From contig NZ_JYNQ01000001.1 of NCBI RefSeq assembly GCF_000934685.1, positions 1,476,501 through 1,540,500 on the forward strand: a stretch of DNA of 64,000 nucleotides. Reading direction: 5' to 3'. Position 1 is the first letter of the stretch. Every line of letters begins with the position of its first letter. Positions 57,782 through 64,000 of this stretch are shown in pieces. Both the position numbers and the translations under genes were made by a program. The notes beneath the pieces are model-generated. The model searched no databases, was not told the origin of the DNA, and saw only the letters and a list, made by a program, of their open reading frames with translations. This stretch comes from Lacinutrix sp. Hel_I_90. Lineage in GTDB: Bacteria > Bacteroidota > Bacteroidia > Flavobacteriales > Flavobacteriaceae.

Positions 57782-58060
57782 CTACTTTTTACCTTTATTT
57801 TTAGCACCAGCGTGACCTCTAAATGATCTTGTTGGTGAAAATTCTCCTAATTTATGACCTACCATGTTTTCAGTAACATATACTGGAACAAATTGACGGC
57901 CATTGTGCACTGCTATTGTTTGTCCAACAAAATCTGGAGTAATCATACTTGCTCTTGACCAAGTTTTAATTACCGTTTTTTTGTTAGCCTCAACGTTAAC
58001 AGCCACTTTTTTCTCTAATTTATAATGAACGTAAGGTCCTTTTTTTAATGATCTTGCCAT
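57782..58060 (-). CDS. rpsS: Ribosomal protein S19
   Basis: Small-subunit head protein. 92 residues; [20 protein letters not shown] start, [18 protein letters not shown]. 3 bases after rplB. Confidence 0.98.
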   Translation of the reverse strand: MARSLKKGPYVHYKLEKKVAVNVEANKKTVIKTWSRASMITPDFVGQTIAVHNGRQFVPVYVTENMVGHKLGEFSPTRSFRGHAGAKNKGKK

Positions 58061-58063
58061 ATC

Positions 58064-58888
58064 TTATTTTTTTCTACGTTCAACAATATACTTATTACTT
58101 GATTTAGTTTTAGAACGTGTTCTAAATCCTTTAGCAGGAATACCGTTTCTTGAACGTGGGTGTCCTCCAGAAGATTTACCTTCACCACCACCCATTGGGT
58201 GATCGACTGGGTTCATTACTACTGGTCTAGTTCTTGGTCTTCTACCTAACCATCGTGATCTACCTGCTTTACCAGAAACTAATAATTGGTGATCTGAATT
58301 AGATACAACTCCAATTGTAGCCATACAAGTAACCAAGATTAATCTTGTTTCCCCTGATGGTAATTTAATAGAGGCAAATTTACCGTCTCTTGCCATTAAC
58401 TGAGCAAAAGCACCAGCACTACGAGCCATAACAGCTCCTTGACCTGGGCGTAACTCTACACAAGAAATTATCGTACCTAATGGTACATTTGCTAAAGGCA
58501 TTGCATTTCCTATTTCTGGAGCTACGTTTTCACCTGAAACAACGGTTTGTCCAACTTGTAAACCATTTTGAGCAATGATATAAGCTTTCTCACCATCTTG
58601 GTAATGTAATAACGCGATAAACGCGGTACGGTTTGGATCGTATTGTATCGAAGCAACTTCTGCAGGAATTCCTACTTTACTTCTTTTGAAATCAATAATA
58701 CGGTACCTTTTCTTATGACCACCACCTATGTAGCGCATAGTCATACGACCTTGACTGTTTCTACCACCTGAACGTTTTTTCGGAGCTAATAAACTTTTCT
58801 CCGGCTTATCAGTAGAAATGGAGTCAAATCCATTTACTACTCTAAATCGCTGTCCTGGTGTGATTGGTTTTAATTTTCTTACTGACAT
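58064..58888 (-). CDS. rplB: Ribosomal protein L2
   Basis: Large-subunit protein needed for subunit joining and peptidyl transfer. 274 residues; [20 protein letters not shown] near the N-terminus and the conserved [20 protein letters not shown] with the functional His. 11 bases after rplW. Confidence 0.98.
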   Translation of the reverse strand: MSVRKLKPITPGQRFRVVNGFDSISTDKPEKSLLAPKKRSGGRNSQGRMTMRYIGGGHKKRYRIIDFKRSKVGIPAEVASIQYDPNRTAFIALLHYQDGEKAYIIAQNGLQVGQTVVSGENVAPEIGNAMPLANVPLGTIISCVELRPGQGAVMARSAGAFAQLMARDGKFASIKLPSGETRLILVTCMATIGVVSNSDHQLLVSGKAGRSRWLGRRPRTRPVVMNPVDHPMGGGEGKSSGGHPRSRNGIPAKGFRTRSKTKSSNKYIVERRKK

Positions 58889-58899
58889 TTGTCTTTTAA

Positions 58900-59190
58900 T
58901 TACATGTTAGTGTATAAATCAATTATCTCACCTTCCGCCAGTTGTACAATTGCTTTTTTCAAAGCATTTGTTTTACCATGTTGAATCCCAGTTTTTGTAA
59001 ACTTGGTTTTTCTATCTGGACGGACATTAATAGTACGAACTTTTTCAACAGAAACGCCATAAGCAGCTTCCACCGCTTTTTTAATTTCTACCTTGTTCGC
59101 CTTTGTGTTCACAAAGAAACTAAAGCAGTTGTTTAACTCACTGTTAGCAGTTGCTTTTTCTGTGACTATAGGTTTAATTAAGATATTCAT
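58900..59190 (-). CDS. rplW: Ribosomal protein L23
   Basis: Docking site for SRP and trigger factor at the tunnel exit. 96 residues; [20 protein letters not shown] start, [20 protein letters not shown]. 7 bases after rplD. Confidence 0.97.
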   Translation of the reverse strand: MNILIKPIVTEKATANSELNNCFSFFVNTKANKVEIKKAVEAAYGVSVEKVRTINVRPDRKTKFTKTGIQHGKTNALKKAIVQLAEGEIIDLYTNM

Positions 59191-59197
59191 CTGTTTC

Positions 59198-59827
59198 TTA
59201 TTTACTTAAATTCGTTTCAATTCCTTCTAAAGCACCCTCTAAAAGTATTACTTGATTTGCATTTAAAATCTTGTAAGTACTTAATTCTGAGGCTATTACT
59301 ACTTCAGAGCCTTTTAAATTGCGTGACGACAAATATACATTATTATTTGAAGCGCCCAACACAAAGAGAGACTTTTTGTTTTCTAAGTCTAAAGCCTTTA
59401 AAACCGCAGTGAAATTTTTGGTTTTAGGAGCATCAAAATTGAAGTCTTCTAAAACAACAATTGCGTTCTCCTTTGCTTTAATACTAAAAGCTGATTTACG
59501 AGCTAATCGTTTCAGGCTTTTGTTAAGTTTAAAACTGTAGTTTCTAGGTCTTGGTCCGAACATACGTCCACCACCTCTAAAAACACCAGACTTAATACTA
59601 CCTGCTCTAGCCGTACCAGTTCCTTTTTGCTTCTTAATCTTACGTGTTGATCCAGAAATCTCAGCTCTTTCTTTCGATTTGTGAGTTCCTTGTCTTTGGT
59701 TAGCTAAATATTGTTTAACATCCAAATACACTGCATGATTATTAGGCTCAATAGCAAAAACACCGTCAGAAAGGTCTGCCTTTCTACCTGTTTCTTTTCC
59801 GTTTATATCTAAAACTGCTACTTTCAT
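59198..59827 (-). CDS. rplD: Ribosomal protein L4
   Basis: Tunnel-constriction protein and, in E. coli, S10-operon regulator. 209 residues; loop [20 protein letters not shown] and [18 protein letters not shown]. Its ATG overlaps the rplC stop by one base (TAATG), so translation is coupled. Confidence 0.97.
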   Translation of the reverse strand: MKVAVLDINGKETGRKADLSDGVFAIEPNNHAVYLDVKQYLANQRQGTHKSKERAEISGSTRKIKKQKGTGTARAGSIKSGVFRGGGRMFGPRPRNYSFKLNKSLKRLARKSAFSIKAKENAIVVLEDFNFDAPKTKNFTAVLKALDLENKKSLFVLGASNNNVYLSSRNLKGSEVVIASELSTYKILNANQVILLEGALEGIETNLSK

Positions 59828-60444
59828 TATTTTCTAATAATTACATAAGCGTTTTTATGGCCAGGTACACAACCTTTAACCACAAGTAGATTCTTATCAG
59901 CAACTACTTTTAAAACTCTTAAATTTTGAACTTTTATAGTGTCTCCACCCATTCTTCCTCCCATTTTCATTCCTTTGAAAACACGAGCAGGATAAGATGC
60001 AGCTCCAATAGATCCTGGTGCTCTTAAACGGTTATGTTGACCGTGAGTCGCTTGACCTACACCTCCAAAACCGTGACGTTTTACAACACCTTGAAACCCT
60101 TTTCCTTTTGATGTTCCTGAAACATCAATAAACTCACCTTCTTTAAAGTGTGCTACGGTGATTGCATCACCTAATTTGTACTCCTCATCAAAACCTTGAA
60201 ATTCAGCGATTTTGCGTTTTACAGAAGTCCCTGCTTTTTTAGCATGACCTAAGTCAGCTTTAGTAGCACTTTTTTCTGTCGCGTCATCGAAACCAAGTTG
60301 AACAGCTTTATAGCCGTCAACCTCTTCAGTTCTGACTTGGGTAACGATACATGGTCCAGCTTCGATTACTGTACATGGAATGTTTTTTCCATTTTCATCG
60401 AAGATGCTGGTCATACCGATTTTTTTTCCAATTAACCCAGACAT
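59827..60444 (-). CDS. rplC: Ribosomal protein L3
   Basis: Large-subunit assembly initiator. 205 residues; [20 protein letters not shown] start, [19 protein letters not shown] and the Gln-containing [18 protein letters not shown]. It starts 123 bases after rpsJ, the longest gap between rpsJ and rplO. Confidence 0.97.
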   Translation of the reverse strand: MSGLIGKKIGMTSIFDENGKNIPCTVIEAGPCIVTQVRTEEVDGYKAVQLGFDDATEKSATKADLGHAKKAGTSVKRKIAEFQGFDEEYKLGDAITVAHFKEGEFIDVSGTSKGKGFQGVVKRHGFGGVGQATHGQHNRLRAPGSIGAASYPARVFKGMKMGGRMGGDTIKVQNLRVLKVVADKNLLVVKGCVPGHKNAYVIIRK

Positions 60445-60481
60445 AATTATTATTTATTTATTATTACTATTTATTAAAAAC

Positions 60482-60514
60482 ATTCAAGGCCGAAAATACG
60501 TTTCAGCCCTGAAT
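60482..60514 (-). promoter_or_regulatory. Imperfect hairpin in the rpsJ-rplC gap
   Basis: ATTCAAGGC (60482-60490) and GCCCTGAAT (60506-60514) pair with one mismatch around a 15-base loop. The gap (60445-60567) is otherwise AT-rich, with no -7 box on the minus strand. A leader for control of the S10 genes is possible, but nothing more can be said. Confidence 0.25.
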
Positions 60515-60567
60515 TGTATTTTTACCGTTTTTCCTTCGCGCGCAGCTCAGGACATGTGAGTTTATTA

Positions 60568-60873
60568 CTAAACTTTAATTTCTACTTCAACCCCACTTGG
60601 TAACTCTAATTTCATAAGAGCATCAATTGTTTTCGAAGATGAAGAGTAAATATCTAATAATCTCTTGTAAGAGCTTAATTGAAATTGTTCTCTAGACTTC
60701 TTATTTACGTGTGGTGAACGTAATACAGTGAAAATTTTCTTGTGTGTTGGTAATGGAATTGGCCCAGTTACAACAGCACCCGTACTTTTAACTGTTTTTA
60801 CAATCTTTTCAGCAGACTTATCTACTAAGTTGTGATCGTAAGACTTTAATTTTATTCTAATTTTTTGACTCAT
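60568..60873 (-). CDS. rpsJ: Ribosomal protein S10
   Basis: Small-subunit head protein, also the NusE antitermination factor. 101 residues; [20 protein letters not shown] start, [20 protein letters not shown]. It follows fusA by 11 bases; tuf, which separates them in many bacteria, is absent. Confidence 0.98.
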   Translation of the reverse strand: MSQKIRIKLKSYDHNLVDKSAEKIVKTVKSTGAVVTGPIPLPTHKKIFTVLRSPHVNKKSREQFQLSSYKRLLDIYSSSSKTIDALMKLELPSGVEVEIKV

Positions 60874-60884
60874 TTTCTTAAGAT

Positions 60885-63011
60885 TTACGATTCAACGCCT
60901 TTAGCTGCTTTAATTACTTCTTCAGAAACATTTGAAGGTGTTTCAGCATAATGTGAAAATTCCATAGTAGATGTTGCTCTACCTGATGATAATGTTCTTA
61001 ATGTTGTTACATAACCGAACATTTCAGATAATGGCACAGTCGCTTTTACAGTTTTTGCACCAGCTCTATCACCCATACTACTCATTTGTCCTCTTCTTCT
61101 ATTTAAATCACCTACGATATCACCCATGTTTTCTTCTGGTGTGATAACTTCTAACTTCATAATTGGCTCCATTATAACAGCTTTTGCAGCTTTTGCAGCA
61201 GCCTTGAACCCTAATTTTGCAGCTAGTTCGAAAGATAACTGATCTGAATCCACATCATGGTAAGATCCATCTCTCAATGTTACCTTCATGGCGTCAATTT
61301 CATATCCTGCTAATGGTCCATTAACCATAGCCATTTTGAATCCTTTTTCAATTGAAGGAATAAATTCTTTAGGAACATTCCCCCCTTTAATTACAGATTC
61401 AAACTGAAGACCTGTAACGCCCTCGTCTGCCGGCTCAACCGTAAATACAATATCTGCGAATTTACCACGACCACCAGATTGTTTCTTATAAACCTCTCTA
61501 TGATCTGCACTCTGAGTAATCGCTTCTTTGTATTCTACTTGTGGTTGCCCTTGGTTAACTTCAACCTTGAACTCACGTCTTAAACGATCGACAATAATAT
61601 CTAAGTGTAACTCACCCATTCCAGAAATAATAGTCTGTCCTGAAGCTTCGTCTGATCGTACTGTAAAAGTAGGATCTTCCTCTGCTAACTTCGCTAAACC
61701 AACACCTAATTTATCAACATCTGCTTTAGTTTTAGGCTCAATCGCGATACCAATTACTGGATCTGGAAAGTCCATAGACTCTAATATAATAGGATGTTTC
61801 TCATCTGAAAGTGTATCTCCTGTTTTAATAGATTTAAATCCAACAGCAGCTCCAATATCTCCAGCTTCTATAAAATCAATAGCATTTTGCTTGTTAGCGT
61901 GCATTTGATAAATACGTGAGATACGTTCTTTTTTACCTGAACGGTTATTTAACACGTAAGACCCTGCATCTAAGCGTCCAGAGTACGCTCTAAAGAAAGC
62001 TAAACGTCCTACGAAAGGATCTGTAGCAATTTTAAAAGCTAACGCTGCAAAAGGCTCTTTTACATCTGGCTTACGCAATTCTTGTTTCTCAGTATTAGGA
62101 TTCATTCCTAAAATTCCATCCTTATCCATTGGAGAAGGTAGGTAACGACATACAGCATCTAATAAAAACTGTACCCCTTTATTTTTAAAGGCAGAACCAC
62201 AAATCATTGGAATGATAGCCATATCCATTACAGCAGCTCTAAGTGCAGCATGCACTTCATCTTCTGTAATTGAATCTTCATCTTCCATGAACTTCTCTAA
62301 TAAGTTCTCATCGTAGCTTGCTACTTCTTCAATTAATAAGGCTCTGTATTTCTTAGCTTCAGCTTTTAATTCTTCTGGAATTTCGATAACATCAAAAGTT
62401 GCCCCTTGCGTATCTTCATGCCATACAATCGCTCTGTTTTTTACTAAATCAACAATACCTTTGAAGTTCTCTTCATCACCAATATTTAAAACGATTGGCA
62501 CTGCATTAGAACCTAACATTTCTTTTACTTGGCCACAAACCATTATAAAATCTGACCCTTGACGGTCCATTTTATTAACGAAACCAATTCTAGGCACTTT
62601 ATAGTTATCAGCAAGTCTCCAGTTAGTTTCAGATTGTGGTTCTACACCATCAACTGCACTAAATAAGAATACTAACCCATCTAATACACGTAATGAACGA
62701 TTTACCTCTACGGTAAAATCAACGTGACCAGGAGTATCAATAATATTAAAGTGATAGTCTTGTGCATCTGCAGTAGGTTGTGCATTTTCTTTAGGGAAAA
62801 CCCACGTACAAGTTGTAGCCGCAGACGTAATAGTAATACCACGCTCTTGCTCTTGCTCCATCCAGTCCATTGTTGCAGCACCATCATGTACCTCACCAAT
62901 TTTATGTGAAACGCCTGTATAATAAAGAATTCGCTCCGTTGTTGTTGTTTTACCAGCATCAATATGAGCAGCAATTCCTATGTTTCTTGTTAATTTTAAA
63001 TCTCTTGCCAT
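60885..63011 (-). CDS. fusA: Elongation factor G
   Basis: Translocase GTPase of translation. 708 residues. G1 [21 protein letters not shown]2 [10 protein letters not shown]3 [14 protein letters not shown]4 NKMDRQGSD, then domains II-V including [14 protein letters not shown] and the C-terminal [16 protein letters not shown]. Complete canonical motifs; 6 bases after rpsG. Confidence 0.98.
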   Translation of the reverse strand: MARDLKLTRNIGIAAHIDAGKTTTTERILYYTGVSHKIGEVHDGAATMDWMEQEQERGITITSAATTCTWVFPKENAQPTADAQDYHFNIIDTPGHVDFTVEVNRSLRVLDGLVFLFSAVDGVEPQSETNWRLADNYKVPRIGFVNKMDRQGSDFIMVCGQVKEMLGSNAVPIVLNIGDEENFKGIVDLVKNRAIVWHEDTQGATFDVIEIPEELKAEAKKYRALLIEEVASYDENLLEKFMEDEDSITEDEVHAALRAAVMDMAIIPMICGSAFKNKGVQFLLDAVCRYLPSPMDKDGILGMNPNTEKQELRKPDVKEPFAALAFKIATDPFVGRLAFFRAYSGRLDAGSYVLNNRSGKKERISRIYQMHANKQNAIDFIEAGDIGAAVGFKSIKTGDTLSDEKHPIILESMDFPDPVIGIAIEPKTKADVDKLGVGLAKLAEEDPTFTVRSDEASGQTIISGMGELHLDIIVDRLRREFKVEVNQGQPQVEYKEAITQSADHREVYKKQSGGRGKFADIVFTVEPADEGVTGLQFESVIKGGNVPKEFIPSIEKGFKMAMVNGPLAGYEIDAMKVTLRDGSYHDVDSDQLSFELAAKLGFKAAAKAAKAVIMEPIMKLEVITPEENMGDIVGDLNRRRGQMSSMGDRAGAKTVKATVPLSEMFGYVTTLRTLSSGRATSTMEFSHYAETPSNVSEEVIKAAKGVES

Positions 63012-63017
63012 TTCTAA

Positions 63018-63494
63018 TTAAAATCTAAAGTGAGAGAATGCTTTGTTTGCTTCAGCCATTTTATGAGTATCTACTCTCTTTTTAACCGCCGCACCTTCTT
63101 CTTTAGCTGCTGCTAAAACCTCAGAGGCTAAACGTTGCGCCATAGACTTCTCGTTACGTTTTCTTGAATAGCTAATTAGCCATTTCATTGCCGTAGAAAC
63201 CTTACGGTCTGCACGTATTGGATTAGGAATCTGAAAGGTAGCACCACCAACTCTACGACTACGTACTTCTACGTGAGGCATAACGTTAGACAAGGCGTCT
63301 TTCCATACTTCTAATGCTGTTTTTTCTTCGTCTGTTTTTTTAGACTCTACGATATCTATTGCATCGTAAAATACTTTAAAAGCTACTGACTTCTTACCAT
63401 CCCACATCATCATGTTAACGAAACGAGTTACTAACTGGTCGTTAAAACGTGGATCTGGCAAAAGCGGTCTTTTTTTCGCTGCTCTTTTTCTCAT
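63018..63494 (-). CDS. rpsG: Ribosomal protein S7
   Basis: Head-assembly protein of the small subunit. 158 residues; MRKRAAKKRPLLPDPRFNDQ start, RRVGGATFQIPNPIRADRK and the C-terminal HKMAEANKAFSHFRF. 22 bases after rpsL. Confidence 0.98.
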   Translation of the reverse strand: MRKRAAKKRPLLPDPRFNDQLVTRFVNMMMWDGKKSVAFKVFYDAIDIVESKKTDEEKTALEVWKDALSNVMPHVEVRSRRVGGATFQIPNPIRADRKVSTAMKWLISYSRKRNEKSMAQRLASEVLAAAKEEGAAVKKRVDTHKMAEANKAFSHFRF

Positions 63495-63516
63495 GTCTTC
63501 TTCTTAAAGTTTTAAA

Positions 63517-63891
63517 TTACTTCTTAGGGCGTTTTGCACCATACTTAGATCTACGTTGTGTTCTTCCTTCTACACCTGCGGTGTCTAAAGCGCCACGAAC
63601 AATGTGGTATCTAACTCCTGGCAAATCTTTTACCCTTCCACCTCTAACCAATACTATCGAGTGCTCTTGTAAATTGTGTCCTTCTCCAGGAATGTAAGCG
63701 TTCACTTCATTACCATTTGTTAATCTAACACGCGCTACTTTACGCATTGCAGAGTTAGGTTTCTTTGGTGTTGTAGTGTATACACGCGTGCACACTCCTC
63801 TTCTTTGAGGACACGAATTTAAAGCAGCCGATTTACTCTTCTTGGTTATTTTGGCTCTTCCTTTTCGTACTAATTGTGAAATTGTTGGCAT
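63517..63891 (-). CDS. rpsL: Ribosomal protein S12
   Basis: Decoding-centre protein. 124 residues; [20 protein letters not shown] and [17 protein letters not shown]. The Lys residues at the positions of classical streptomycin-resistance substitutions (equivalents of E. coli K43 and K88) are wild type. First gene of the cluster, with its own promoter. Confidence 0.98.
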   Translation of the reverse strand: MPTISQLVRKGRAKITKKSKSAALNSCPQRRGVCTRVYTTTPKKPNSAMRKVARVRLTNGNEVNAYIPGEGHNLQEHSIVLVRGGRVKDLPGVRYHIVRGALDTAGVEGRTQRRSKYGAKRPKK

Positions 63892-63936
63892 ATATCTATA
63901 CTATATAAATTTGTTTACCTCTTTTTAAGAGGGCTG

Positions 63937-63967
63937 CAAATGTAGAAATTAATTTTCTAAATTCAAA
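63937..63967 (-). promoter_or_regulatory. str/S10 operon promoter with -33 TTTG and -7 TACATTTG
   Basis: On the minus strand TTTG (63967-63964) and TACATTTG (63944-63937) are 19 bases apart, the textbook spacing for the Bacteroidota housekeeping sigma factor. A small CCTCTT/AAGAGG hairpin (63918-63932) follows at the expected transcript start, and the rpsL ATG is 45 bases from the -7 box. Confidence 0.82.
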
Positions 63968-64000
63968 CCGTAAAGGATTAATTTTCAATAGTTTTTTAAA

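Noticed and set aside
49237-59540. Several plus-strand open frames inside the ribosomal operon
   Set aside because: All lie fully inside well-conserved ribosomal genes in antisense frames; they are shadows of codon bias.

Overview
The window is an AT-rich chromosomal segment of a Bacteroidota bacterium, most likely a member of the Flavobacteriaceae (genus not determinable from this stretch). The signs are gliding-motility genes gldB and gldC, -7 promoter boxes of the form TAnnTTTG (two with a TTTG -33 box 18-19 nt upstream), absence of Shine-Dalgarno sequences before even the most highly expressed genes, bshC, DUF2911, YwqK-like and fasciclin lipoproteins, and the rpsL-rpsG-fusA-rpsJ gene order without tuf. 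No plasmid, phage, insertion sequence, CRISPR array, tRNA or rRNA was recognised.

Positions 1-8626 hold a truncated tRNA-dihydrouridine synthase, a cobalamin-binding-type radical SAM protein with unusual cysteine spacing, an M23 peptidase, a three-gene ECF sigma/anti-sigma/secreted-protein operon (minus strand), a DUF2911 protein and meaB. Positions 9014-11748 are a compact four-gene signalling operon: lipoprotein, polytopic membrane protein, LytS/NarX-type histidine kinase and LuxR-type response regulator. Positions 11970-16546 look like a glycolipid-modification module: sugar-nucleotide epimerase, polyprenyl-phosphate glycosyltransferase (GT2), a protein with two tandem LAB_N domains, an ArnT-like GT39 glycosyltransferase and a PAP2 phosphatase.

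Positions 16687-38734 carry mostly conserved housekeeping and envelope genes: a MATE exporter, a nitronate monooxygenase-like enzyme, mnmA, a three-domain fasciclin lipoprotein, a YwqK-like protein, yidC, pyrG, a DUF3820-DUF922-LysM operon, guaA, bshC, a lipoprotein hydrolase, a CarboxypepD_reg-like protein, gldC-gldB, and nadE diverging from gldB. An orphan LuxR-type regulator whose phospho-acceptor Asp is replaced by Glu follows (38842-39471). It ends tail-to-tail against dnaG, whose zinc-ribbon ligands are all replaced.

Positions 41476-63891 are transcribed on the minus strand. Reading in the direction of transcription, the str-S10-spc-alpha ribosomal cluster runs rpsL, rpsG, fusA, rpsJ, rplCDWB, rpsS, rplV, rpsC, rplP, rpmC, rpsQ, rplNXE, rpsN, rpsH, rplFR, rpsE, rpmD, rplO, secY, infA, rpmJ, rpsM, rpsK, rpsD, rpoA, rplQ. 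It starts from a near-ideal promoter at 63937-63967 and ends in a perfect hairpin at 46548-46576. A hairpin plus a new -7 box between rpsK and rpsD suggests that rpsD-rpoA-rplQ can be expressed separately. Beyond it lie carA, eno, gltA and a dimethylargininase-like gene; carA, eno and gltA are each followed by a clear intrinsic terminator.

All functional statements rest on reading motifs and family resemblance by eye; no database search was run.
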